The notes beneath the pieces are model-generated. The model searched no databases, was not told the DNA's origin, and worked only from the letters and a program-made list of their open reading frames with translations. From Allochromatium warmingii (GTDB lineage: Bacteria; Pseudomonadota; Gammaproteobacteria; Chromatiales; Chromatiaceae): 64,000 nucleotides of DNA. Positions 54,793-64,000 of this stretch are shown here, in pieces (position 1 is the first letter of the stretch; every line of letters starts with the position of its first letter). Where the stretch lies: NCBI RefSeq assembly GCF_900107145.1, contig NZ_FNOW01000001.1, positions 1-64,000 on the forward strand, in the 5' to 3' direction. Made by a program: the position numbers and the translations under genes.

Positions 54793-56661
54793 TTAATGCA
54801 GCCGGAAAAAAGTCACTTGATCGCGCAAGGTTTGCGAGAGTCTGTTGAGCTGTGCGCCCTGGCTGAATCCCGAATCGGCGGCCTGCGCGTGTTCCTGTGC
54901 TAATTCGGCAATCTGATTGATCGCGACCGCGATTTCCTCGGCCATACGGCTTTGCTCTTCGGCGGCACTGGCAATCTGCTGGGTCATATCGGTGAGCACA
55001 TCGACCGATTCGGCAAAGGCTTCGAGATTATGTACCGCCTGACCATAGTGATTGACGCTCTGTTGCGCACGGTCACGATTAGCATGAATCACCGTGACCG
55101 CTGCTTTGGAGCGACTGCGCAGGGCGTCGATCAAGGCTTCGATTTCCTCAATCGAATGCTGGGTACGCTGCGCCAGTTGGCGCACCTCGTCGGCGACCAC
55201 GGCAAACCCGCGCCCATGCTCCCCAGCGCGAGCAGCTTCAATCGAGGCATTGAGTGCTAACAGATTGGTTTGACTGGCAATTTCGCGGATCACGCTTAAC
55301 ACATTGCCGACATCTTGACTGCGATCAGCCAGCCCGAGCACAACCTCGGCGGCTTGCTCGATCTCGTGCGCTAAGGCTTCGATCACATGCGTGGTTTGGT
55401 CGAGAATCTGACGGCTATTCTCGATGCGTTGATGGGCATTATCGGTCGCTTCGACCGCCCGGCTGGTGTGATCGGCGACCTGTTGCGCGGCATTGGCCAG
55501 ATGAGTCACGGCCTGATCCATGTGTCCGGTTTCAGCTTTTTGCCGATCAAACTGGATTTTGCTGGTTTCAGCCAAGCGCACCATCTGCCCGGCAGAGTGA
55601 TGTAGATCGCCGCTCGCGCTATGCAGATGGCCAATAATCTGACGCAACCGCTCGACCATATTTTGCAGCGCCCGCATCAGTTGCCCGACTTCATCTTGGC
55701 GTTCAGTGGCAAACGACACACTGAGATCGCCCTCAGCCAGCGCCGAAACCGTTGCCAGCGCATGATAAAGCGGGCGCAGCGCGTAGCGCATGTAATAAAA
55801 CAAGCCGAGCGACGCCAGCACCAACAGCAGCGCCACGCCGGTATAGGCGATGCGATCAAAGCGCCGCTGTTCACGATAGGCTGCGGTATCGTCAGCGACG
55901 CTGACCAAATGCGCCAGCGGTTGCCCGTCGAGACCGCGCAGCGGCAGCACGGTTGCGGTATAGATGGTCTCAGCGACGTTGAGTGTCTGGCGGTCGATCT
56001 CACCCAGCGTCGGCCAGACCAGCGGGAGCTGGGCGAAGCGTTCCGGGTGCGTGCCGTCAAAGAGCGTACCGTTGGCAGCGGTGAGATAAATCTCAGCACC
56101 CTGCACCGCTTTGAACCGCTCTAACACCGTGTGCAGCGATTTTTGAAACACGATGGTGCCGATCAAATCGTGACGCACGCTGAGCGGAAAGGCCAGCAGC
56201 GCCACTGGCTCACCGGTCGCTGCCGCGCCGAGACCCGCTTGCGGCTGTTGGGTGCGCGTGACCGAACTGACTAATATTGGCACCGCTGGCGAGCGCGAAG
56301 CGGATGCGGCGTCCGTGAGCGGTGCGCCACTGGTATCGAACACGAATAATTGATCGAAATAGCCTTGCTCGCCGGTCAAGTTGGTCAAGGTTTCCAGAGC
56401 ATGTTGCACAGCAGCGACATCGTGGCTTTTGAGCGCCTGCCGAAGGGCAAAATCGCGCTCAAAATCGAGCCGCCCGCTGTGCATCTGCTCAAACAGACGC
56501 TCTAGGCTTTGATTCCAGACGAGTTGACGGCCCGAAGCGGCCTCCTGCATCACGCGATCTTGCAGCCGCGTTTGGCTAAAATGTGTAACAAGAATCAGCG
56601 TCGCCGCGACCGTCAAGGTGACGAAAATGGCGGCCAGCGTGACACTTTTACGGATGGTCAT
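54793..56661 (-). CDS. Methyl-accepting chemotaxis protein
   Basis: A 622-residue chemoreceptor. TM1 is near residues 8-26, then a periplasmic sensing region to about 265 (Cache-like, with [17 protein letters not shown] and [16 protein letters not shown]), TM2 about 268-290, HAMP to about 345, and a signalling domain with the hairpin tip [21 protein letters not shown]. No C-terminal pentapeptide for CheR is visible (it ends TFFRLH). The ligand is unknown. Confidence 0.95.
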   Translation of the reverse strand: MTIRKSVTLAAIFVTLTVAATLILVTHFSQTRLQDRVMQEAASGRQLVWNQSLERLFEQMHSGRLDFERDFALRQALKSHDVAAVQHALETLTNLTGEQGYFDQLFVFDTSGAPLTDAASASRSPAVPILVSSVTRTQQPQAGLGAAATGEPVALLAFPLSVRHDLIGTIVFQKSLHTVLERFKAVQGAEIYLTAANGTLFDGTHPERFAQLPLVWPTLGEIDRQTLNVAETIYTATVLPLRGLDGQPLAHLVSVADDTAAYREQRRFDRIAYTGVALLLVLASLGLFYYMRYALRPLYHALATVSALAEGDLSVSFATERQDEVGQLMRALQNMVERLRQIIGHLHSASGDLHHSAGQMVRLAETSKIQFDRQKAETGHMDQAVTHLANAAQQVADHTSRAVEATDNAHQRIENSRQILDQTTHVIEALAHEIEQAAEVVLGLADRSQDVGNVLSVIREIASQTNLLALNASIEAARAGEHGRGFAVVADEVRQLAQRTQHSIEEIEALIDALRSRSKAAVTVIHANRDRAQQSVNHYGQAVHNLEAFAESVDVLTDMTQQIASAAEEQSRMAEEIAVAINQIAELAQEHAQAADSGFSQGAQLNRLSQTLRDQVTFFRLH

Positions 56662-56934
56662 AAGGAAAATCGCGGCGTTATTTCAATGCAGATGGCGCAA
56701 TGATTCATTCAAACAAAAACGTATGACTAACTTGTGACGAAGCCGAGCGCAGCCGGTATTTGCATCCGGTCTATTCGGGTTGGGCGTTGTTTCACGCTGA
56801 GGTTCGCGCTACAGTCATGCGTCAATAGCATTGAGTGGCGGTATGCGTCAGGATGGCCATTAACCGAGTATGAACAAACACTTAACCGCAGCCAAATCAG
56901 CTCAACAGATCAACTGAATAGACTGTTTTCTTAC

Positions 56935-58104
56935 ATGATGACTACCCTCACGCAACCGCCACCGCTGACGACCATGCTCGAAGCCTTAATCGGCACGCTT
57001 TCCGTCAGCAGCGTGACGTCGGCCTTCGATCACAGCAACGAACCGCTGATTATGCTGTTAGCCGGTTGGCTGGAGCGGGCTGGATTTCAGGTTGAGATTC
57101 TGTCGGTGCCTGGGCATCCACGCAAATTTAACCTGCTCGGCACGCTCGGCTCTGGCCCCGATGGTCTGGTGCTGTCGGGTCATACGGATACTGTCCCTTT
57201 TGATGCGCCACTCTGGAACTATGATCCGCTCAAGCTCACCGAGGCCAACGGGCGCTATTACGGGCTGGGCACATCAGATATGAAGGCGTTTTTTGCGCTG
57301 GCGCTGGAAGCGGCGCGGGGCCTGCAAGCGGCGGATTTACGTGCTCCGCTGATGATTTTAGCCACTGCTGATGAAGAATCAGCGATGCACGGTGCCCGCG
57401 CCCTCGCCGATGCCGGACGCCCACTCGGACGGCACGCGCTTATCGGTGAACCGACTAATTTGCGCCCGGTGCGGCTCCATAAAGGCGTGATGGGCGAAGC
57501 GGTGCGGCTGATTGGGCGCAGTGGTCATGCCAGCGATCCGCGTTTTGGCAACAATGCGCTCGATGGGATGCACGCAGTCCTGTCGGCGCTGATGGCTTGG
57601 CGCGAGACCTTGCAACACACCCATCAGCATCCGGCATTTCCGGTGCCCTATCCCACTGTCAACTTTGGTCAGATTCGCGGCGGCGACAATCCCAACCGCA
57701 TCTGTGGCGATTGCGAACTGCATCTGGATCTGCGCGTGCTGCCGGGCATGGATCCGGCAGATTTGCGTGCCGAATTAGCGCAGCGCGTAGCGGAAGTCAG
57801 CGAGCGGCGCGGGTTACAGTGGTCAGTTGAGCCGCTGTTTACACCGATTCCACCCGCTGAAACGCCCGCTACTGCGCCGATTGTGCGGGCCTGTGAATCG
57901 CTGACTGGCTATTGCGCCGAGGCGGTGAGTTTTGGCACAGAAATGCCGTTTTTGAATCAACTCGGCATGGATACGTTAATTCTTGGGCCGGGTGATATTG
58001 CACAAGCGCATCAGCCGGATGAATTTTTAGCCCTTGATCGCATTCCACCGATGCTGGAGATTTTGCGGGCGTTAATTCAGCAGTTTTGTGGTGTGCGCTC
58101 ATAA
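56935..58104 (+). CDS. argE: Acetylornithine deacetylase
   Basis: Removes the acetyl group of N-acetylornithine to give ornithine. The start MMTTLTQPP at 56935 gives 389 residues, the family size; the longer upstream reading is not conserved. M20 metallopeptidase motifs are LSGHTDTVPFD, GLGTSDMKAFFA, ATADEESAMHGA and the late SFGTEMPFLNQLG. Ornithine is also the substrate of OlsB (44164), a metabolic link though not an operon. Confidence 0.94.
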   Translation: MMTTLTQPPPLTTMLEALIGTLSVSSVTSAFDHSNEPLIMLLAGWLERAGFQVEILSVPGHPRKFNLLGTLGSGPDGLVLSGHTDTVPFDAPLWNYDPLKLTEANGRYYGLGTSDMKAFFALALEAARGLQAADLRAPLMILATADEESAMHGARALADAGRPLGRHALIGEPTNLRPVRLHKGVMGEAVRLIGRSGHASDPRFGNNALDGMHAVLSALMAWRETLQHTHQHPAFPVPYPTVNFGQIRGGDNPNRICGDCELHLDLRVLPGMDPADLRAELAQRVAEVSERRGLQWSVEPLFTPIPPAETPATAPIVRACESLTGYCAEAVSFGTEMPFLNQLGMDTLILGPGDIAQAHQPDEFLALDRIPPMLEILRALIQQFCGVRS

Positions 58105-58414
58105 TGCGCACTGATTTTAAATGCTGAAGATCATCGCTTCAGCATTCTATTGGTTACGGCGCTGCTCAATAGAAGATAAGCACAGAAAAGCAGCAAAATG
58201 GTGCCCACGGCAGGATTTGAACCTGCGACCTATCGCTTAGGAGGCGATTGCTCTATCCAACTGAGCTACGAGGGCGTATAGAGACAGACAGAATCAGGCA
58301 TTTTAGCCCAGCGTGGACGCCTGAATGACATCCGACTTGAATCCATCAAATGCAATCAGCGAGCGTGATTACAACACAATCACGCCCGCTCTGTACTAGT
58401 AAAAAATCATCACA
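58105..58414. other. Intergenic region between argE and bchP with a tRNA gene
   Basis: About 310 bases. It contains the tRNA-Arg gene (58199-58275) and otherwise no recognisable gene. A short GC-rich inverted word (CGAGCGTGATT near 58360 and AATCACGCCCGCTC near 58379) may form a terminator for bchP on the reverse strand. Confidence 0.55.
58199..58275 (-). tRNA. tRNA-Arg (anticodon CCU)
   Basis: On the reverse strand the sequence begins GCCCTCGTAGCTCAG, has the anticodon arm ATCGC-CTCCTAA-GCGAT with anticodon CCT, the T-arm GCAGGTTCAAATCCTGC, and an encoded CCA end. 77 nt. The acceptor stem has one T-T mismatch at pair 5-68. It reads rare AGG codons. Confidence 0.97.
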
Positions 58415-59605
58415 TCAACGCGGCGACACTAATCCCAGCAGATGCGCCATATCTTTTAAGAAGATGCGTAAATGCGCACCGGGACGCGCTTTCACTAGCC
58501 GCTTATTCATATAGGCTTCCCAAGTCAGATATTGAATATCTGGATCAGCGCAGAGACTGACAAATCGCTCGCGGCGCTTATCGCTGGAATACCAGAAACG
58601 CTGCATCATGCCGAGCACCCAAAAGACCTTGCCGTGATCTTTCATAAACCGCTTACGCGCCAGTTTTAGTGCTTTAGGATCACCCGTGCGGCAAAATTCA
58701 TCGACCGCTTGCGCCGCTAATCGACCGCCGAGCAGCGCATAATAAATGCCTTCGCCGGACGCTGGCGCAACCACGCCTGCGGCATCACCGGCAAGCAAAA
58801 TATCGCGTCCATTATCCCAGCATTTGAGCGGCTCAAGCGGAATCGGCGCACCCTCACGACGTAAAATCTCGGCATCAGCTAATCCAGCGCGGCGGCTTAA
58901 TTCCGTGCAGGCAGCACGTAATGAAAAACCGGGCACGGCAGTGCCAACGCCAACGCTAATTGTATCGCCGTGCGGAAACACCCAGCCGTAGAAATCCGGT
59001 GAAATATCGCCTTGATAATAAACATCACAGCGGCTGTTATCAAAGCCTTCCGGTGTGCGCAGAATTTCGTGATAGGCTGAAACATATTTAACTGTTTCAT
59101 AGCCGGGAACATAATGCTTGCCGACAAATGAATTAGCACCGTCTGCGCCAATAATGGCCCGCGCTCGAATCTGTTCACTTGGCGAATCATTGCGACCCTG
59201 ACCCGGACGATAAACGACAATCGCTGTGCCATCGTTATCGCGCTCGATCTTTTCAAAGGTGCCGGTTACGCGGGTCGCGCCGGACTCAGCCGCTCGTGTT
59301 CGGAGCCACTCATCAAAATGCTCGCGATCCACTAAACCGACATAACCATTTTCAATCGGCATATTCACCTTGCGGTCTGAAGGTGAAATCATGCGAGCGG
59401 ATGTAACGCGATTTGCCAACACAGATTCAGGTAAATCAAATTCACGCATCGCTTGCGGTGGAATAGCTCCGCCGCAAGGTTTAATACGTCCAGCGCGGTC
59501 GAGTAAGCAGACAGAACGACCGAGTTTGGCTAAATCATTCGCTGCCGTTGCACCAGCCGGGCCGCCGCCAATCACGACGACATCAAAGGTTTTAAGGTTA
59601 GACAT
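58415..59605 (-). CDS. bchP: Geranylgeranyl reductase
   Basis: Reduces the geranylgeranyl tail of bacteriochlorophyll to phytyl. A 396-residue FAD flavoprotein: VVIGGGPAGATAANDLAKLG near the N-terminus, LLDRAGRIKPCGGAIPP, IIGADGANSFVGKHYVPG and LAGDAAGVVAPASGEGIYYA, all typical of BchP/ChlP. It follows bchG, with a hairpin-forming repeat pair between them. Confidence 0.96.
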   Translation of the reverse strand: MSNLKTFDVVVIGGGPAGATAANDLAKLGRSVCLLDRAGRIKPCGGAIPPQAMREFDLPESVLANRVTSARMISPSDRKVNMPIENGYVGLVDREHFDEWLRTRAAESGATRVTGTFEKIERDNDGTAIVVYRPGQGRNDSPSEQIRARAIIGADGANSFVGKHYVPGYETVKYVSAYHEILRTPEGFDNSRCDVYYQGDISPDFYGWVFPHGDTISVGVGTAVPGFSLRAACTELSRRAGLADAEILRREGAPIPLEPLKCWDNGRDILLAGDAAGVVAPASGEGIYYALLGGRLAAQAVDEFCRTGDPKALKLARKRFMKDHGKVFWVLGMMQRFWYSSDKRRERFVSLCADPDIQYLTWEAYMNKRLVKARPGAHLRIFLKDMAHLLGLVSPR

Positions 59606-59629
59606 GAATACAATCTCGCTAGGAATTTA

Positions 59630-59721
59630 GACAGGATGAACAAGATTTATCAGGATTAACAGGATTTTTTTAAAGATTATTTAAAATCCTGTTAATCCTG
59701 AAACATCCTGTAAATCCTGTC
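59630..59721. repeat. Inverted pair of AGGATTAACAGGAT repeats between bchG and bchP
   Basis: GACAGGATGAACAAGATT with AGGATTAACAGGATT on the left mirrors AATCCTGTTAATCCT with AAATCCTGTC on the right, arms of about 38 bases around an AT centre. In the bchG-bchP transcript this would form a strong hairpin. Confidence 0.8.
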
Positions 59722-59730
59722 TATTTTAAA

Positions 59731-60642
59731 TTAGGCAGCAGAAGCCAACCCGCGCACGGCAAAGGCACTAATCATCATGCCGGTGACATAGACGGTGACG
59801 CCTAAACCACTGAACCAAACAGCGCGTTCAATTGGTTTAGCGAGAAACCGTACCATCAAGGCAACCTGAATCAATAAGACGACGGTGACTGCAATCGCGT
59901 GCGCGGGTTTATCCCAAGCAAACAGCAGCGCAATCACACCCGCTTGCGGTAAACCCATGACGCTACAGGCCCACCAAGCTGCTTTATCGACGCCTAATTG
60001 CACTGGCAACGAGCGCACGCCCATTTGAATATCGCCTTCAATGGCTTTGAAATCATTGAGCGTCATAATACCGTGCGCACCAAGACTATAGAGCAGCGCC
60101 AGTAATAGAATTTCCCAGCCGGGTAAAGCGCCACCAATCATCACGGCAGCGCCAGTAATCCAAGCTAATCCTTCATAGGAAATGCCGGCAGCTAAATTGC
60201 CCCACCAGCCGTTATTCTTAAAACGTAGGGGCGGCATACTATAGCCCCAAGCAATGAAAACGCCGAGTAATGCCATGCCAAAAACCCAGGGGCCAAGCGC
60301 ATAGGCGAGTGCTAGTGAAACGGCTGTCCACATCAGCGATAAATACAAACCCCAGCGTCCGGGAATGCGACCGGACGGAATTGGGCGATTGGGTTCATTG
60401 ATGGCATCAACATGCCGATCATACCAATCATTGACAACCTGACTGGTTGCGCAGAGTAATGGCCCGGCGAGCAGAATACCGGCCAGCAACAGCCACCATT
60501 GTTCCAGAATTGGCGCACCGGAAGAGACCACGCCACAGGTAAACGCCCACATCGGCGGAAACCACGTAATCGGGTGCAAGACTTCGAGAATCGCCTTCGG
60601 TTCGGGATACGTCCGGGTCAGGCTGACCGTGGTGTGATTCAT
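59731..60642 (-). CDS. bchG: Bacteriochlorophyll synthase
   Basis: A membrane prenyltransferase that attaches geranylgeranyl or phytyl diphosphate to bacteriochlorophyllide. ATG 60642 (MNHTTVSLTRTYPEPKAILE) gives 303 residues, with LLCATSQVVNDWYDRHVDAI and EPNRPIPSGRI as the DxxxD-type prenyl-diphosphate site, YSMPPLRFKNNGWWGN and MTLNDFKAIEGD. Eight or so hydrophobic helices. Confidence 0.96.
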   Translation of the reverse strand: MNHTTVSLTRTYPEPKAILEVLHPITWFPPMWAFTCGVVSSGAPILEQWWLLLAGILLAGPLLCATSQVVNDWYDRHVDAINEPNRPIPSGRIPGRWGLYLSLMWTAVSLALAYALGPWVFGMALLGVFIAWGYSMPPLRFKNNGWWGNLAAGISYEGLAWITGAAVMIGGALPGWEILLLALLYSLGAHGIMTLNDFKAIEGDIQMGVRSLPVQLGVDKAAWWACSVMGLPQAGVIALLFAWDKPAHAIAVTVVLLIQVALMVRFLAKPIERAVWFSGLGVTVYVTGMMISAFAVRGLASAA

Positions 60643-60701
60643 GCAAAAAACCTGTCGTTCTAGGAAGGTGTTTATTTCTAAAATGCGCTGAGGTGAATTG
60701 A

Positions 60702-60834
60702 GAACCACACAGGCGCAAAGAACTCAAAGATTATTTTAGATCATTTTAGTTGATGATTAAGCAGAGTCGATTCCAATGAATTGCTATGATGCTTAATCTC
60801 AAACCATGAATAAACTTTGCGCCCTTTGCGGTTC
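60702..60834. repeat. Inverted pair of AACCGCAAAG-type repeats between ppsR and bchG
   Basis: The left arm has GAACCACACAGGCGCAAAG and the right arm is the complement of GAACCGCAAAGGGCGCAAAG. It is the same family as 29034-29132, after bchE. It occupies almost the whole ppsR-bchG gap. Confidence 0.7.
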
Positions 60835-60855
60835 CAAAAAACAATTCAACGAATT

Positions 60856-62328
60856 TCAGGTTTTTGATGGCTCTTCGGCAGCGGTCGCCGCCGCGTGATG
60901 ATGGTCTGCAACAATGCCGTAACGATCAATTTTGACGTACAGACTTTGCCGACTCAAGCCCAGCAATTCGGCAGCTGAGGCGCGATTATCACCCGTGAGT
61001 TTGAGCGCCGCTTCAATACACAGCCGCTCAATGGTATCAGTCGATTCGCGCACCAATTCCTTGAGCGGCACGCGCCCAACACGCTCGGTGAGCTGATCGA
61101 GCCAGCGCGTTTGCTCCGGCGTGGTCGGCGGTTCGCTATGCAGGCGTCGCCCAATATCACGGATGAAAAAGCCAAAATAGGGCCGCTCGCTGCTGCGCAC
61201 GGCTGCGGCTGAGAGTTCGATTTCAGTGATCGTGCCGTACTCGCCGCGTAGCAGGGTCGCAAACAGTCGCACCGTTGTATCTTGGCGCAGATTGGCCATG
61301 AGCACGTTCAGATCCACGCCTGGACGACCCAGCCAGCGGTCGAGTGGCTCGCCGCGTGCTTGCTGTTCAGTGGCGATTTCGGCCAGATTCAAAAAAGTGC
61401 TGTTAGCCGTCAAAATGCGCCCGTCGGCATCGGTGATGACCAAGCCATCGGGCGCTTGCTCTAACACATGCAGATACCGCGCTTTGACATCCGGCGGCGC
61501 ATTGGCGGCGGATTCGGACAAAATCGGCGACAGGCGCACCAGCAAAAATGCAGCGTTTTCTTGCCGCAATAACGAAGCGGCAACGAGAAATTCTTCCGCT
61601 CCATCAACCAGCCGCGCCCGCACATCATCGCCACGCCCAGCCGCCCGCACGCCCGCGAGTAAGCCGTTGATGGCTTGGGTGCTATCGGTATCAAAGCCTT
61701 CGGGGAACGGACGACCGATAATCCGCGTCGGTGCTTCGCCGAGCAGTTGACCGGCGGCGGGATTGGCTTCAACAACCCGCTGCGTCGGCGCGTCGATGAT
61801 GAGAATGGCTTCAGCGACCATGCGAAACAGCAGCCGATAGCGGGTTTCGACTTGGCGAAAGCGCCAATAATCGCGCTCTAGGGCTTGCTGGGCGTCGATT
61901 AACTGCTGTTGCAGCGCCGCCAAGCCTTGCAGATTGCGCCCCAGCGCGATGATCGGCCCGTGTGCATTTCTGAGGCGCAGGGCGCGATATTGAATCGGGA
62001 TCTCAATTCCACGCGCACTGCGATGCGTGACCTGTCGCCAGCGCGTGATCGACTGATAACCCGCTTCATCGAGCAAGGCTTCCAGATTCGGGCGGGTGTC
62101 GAGCGAAACGGTCGCCAACCACGGCTGGCCAATCCAATCGCCGCCGAAATCGGCGCGTAGATCGTCGCTGCCAAAGGCGACCTCTTGCACCATCCCAGCG
62201 GCATCAAGGGTCACAGCGACATCGGCCAGCCCTTCGATTAAGGCCGCCGTCGTGCTGGCATCGAGGACGCCTAAACGTTCAGTCATCGGGGTGAACGGAC
62301 TCACGCGCTCCAGACCCTCCACGGCCAT
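60856..62328 (-). CDS. ppsR: Photosynthesis gene repressor PpsR/CrtJ
   Basis: An oxygen- or redox-responsive repressor of bacteriochlorophyll, carotenoid and light-harvesting genes. From ATG 62328 it has 490 residues: an N-terminal PAS-like region (LGVLDASTTAALIEGLADVA, VTLDAAG), a Q-linker helix, two PAS domains (about 165-285 and 290-410) and a Fis-type HTH at the end (NRASAAELLGLSRQSLYVKI). ATG 62286 is an alternative start. It stands next to bchG and is divergent from bchF, the usual regulated targets. No cysteine is evident in the HTH region, where some PpsR proteins carry a redox-active one. Confidence 0.95.
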   Translation of the reverse strand: MAVEGLERVSPFTPMTERLGVLDASTTAALIEGLADVAVTLDAAGMVQEVAFGSDDLRADFGGDWIGQPWLATVSLDTRPNLEALLDEAGYQSITRWRQVTHRSARGIEIPIQYRALRLRNAHGPIIALGRNLQGLAALQQQLIDAQQALERDYWRFRQVETRYRLLFRMVAEAILIIDAPTQRVVEANPAAGQLLGEAPTRIIGRPFPEGFDTDSTQAINGLLAGVRAAGRGDDVRARLVDGAEEFLVAASLLRQENAAFLLVRLSPILSESAANAPPDVKARYLHVLEQAPDGLVITDADGRILTANSTFLNLAEIATEQQARGEPLDRWLGRPGVDLNVLMANLRQDTTVRLFATLLRGEYGTITEIELSAAAVRSSERPYFGFFIRDIGRRLHSEPPTTPEQTRWLDQLTERVGRVPLKELVRESTDTIERLCIEAALKLTGDNRASAAELLGLSRQSLYVKIDRYGIVADHHHAAATAAEEPSKT

Positions 62329-62700
62329 CGGGGGCGGCCCGTCGCGCTCCAAGTCGGCGCAGTCAGTTCAGCCATGATGGCAGTGGATTCCTCAGCGATC
62401 GTGCAACATTTTGGCAGGTGCGCTCCGAGCGCAGTACAACAAGCGACGGTTCGAGCCAGCACACAGGCGCGGTTCAATTCCCTATTAGAGTTAAGAAATG
62501 CGAGATCAGGCACAGACCAGCATACACAATGGTTCCCAATTCGGGGCTAGTCGCTATTTTGGTAGCTTGCGCGGCGTTGTCAAGTCAGGTTTACGTAAAG
62601 TTTGGTTGACGCCTTAGAGAAAGCAGACTAGATTTCCGCTCACGATTCAGTGAAGATTGACGGGATCTTTTTATCCCACAATGTTGACCTCGCACACACG
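62329..62700. promoter_or_regulatory. Divergent ppsR-bchF control region
   Basis: About 370 bases without a gene. Two near matches to the PpsR site TGT-N12-ACA are visible: TGT-N12-ACG at 62578-62595 and TGT-N11-ACA at 62682-62698, the latter directly in front of the bchF ATG. Neither is perfect. No clear Shine-Dalgarno precedes bchF. Confidence 0.4.

Positions 62701-64000
<1,300 letters not shown>

Overview
The window comes from an anoxygenic phototrophic proteobacterium, most likely a purple sulfur bacterium (Gammaproteobacteria, Chromatiales). It carries bacteriochlorophyll genes of the purple-bacterial type: bchE, bchI, bchD, bchG, bchP, bchF, the start of bchN, and the regulator ppsR/crtJ. 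Its housekeeping context is gammaproteobacterial: sdhB-sdhE-ygfX, glyA-nrdR-ribD, prlC, ubiG-gph and kdsD. There is no 16S rRNA, so genus and species cannot be assigned. Base composition is uneven, with stretches of GC-rich codon use (GH94, bchD/I, ppdK) next to AT-ending stretches (gatB, nrdB, galE, dcd).

Layout. 1-450: inner end of an IS5-family element inserted in gmd, of which only the last part is visible. 565-2000: gatB. 2118-10041: a reverse-strand run of a membrane-anchored protein, DUF2726, asparagine synthetase, histone-deacetylase-like hydrolase, GH94 phosphorylase and a secreted protein. 10189-12549: a membrane coiled-coil protein and a terminator. 12676-13630: a complete IS5-family element. 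13788-18128: ppnP, an alpha/beta hydrolase, then glyA-nrdR-ribD. 18241-19839: a fused eukaryote-type hisHF. 19868-20541: an IscB relic with a structured, omega-RNA-like leader. 20599-27014: ClpP-like lipoprotein, ubiG, gph, two GH57 enzymes, DUF2333. 27327-30787: bchE and cobQ, which fit together because BchE is cobalamin-dependent. 30825-37372: secreted S1 protease, yjdM, ppdK, hicAB, mutarotase, lipoprotein. 37429-40274: bchI-bchD. 40503-47906: kdsD, a four-gene lipid operon (olsB-olsA-GT4-PAP2) behind a good PHO-box match, prlC and a CNP1-like protein. 48149-50874: nrdB, sdhB, sdhE, ygfX. 50924-53799: galE and dcd, the latter interrupted by an intein. 53824-58104: CHAD protein, chemoreceptor, argE. 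58199-58275: tRNA-Arg(CCU). 58415-64000: bchG-bchP, ppsR, and divergently bchF-bchN.

The most notable items are: (1) a 411-residue intein with LAGLIDADG motifs placed exactly in the active-site motif of dCTP deaminase; (2) an internally deleted iscB whose upstream region still folds into several perfect stems; (3) a probable Pho-controlled operon for phosphorus-free lipids; (4) a yeast HIS7-like HisH-HisF fusion; and (5) several families of palindromic intergenic repeats, two of them flanking bacteriochlorophyll genes. The photosynthesis genes are scattered among housekeeping genes rather than forming one compact cluster.
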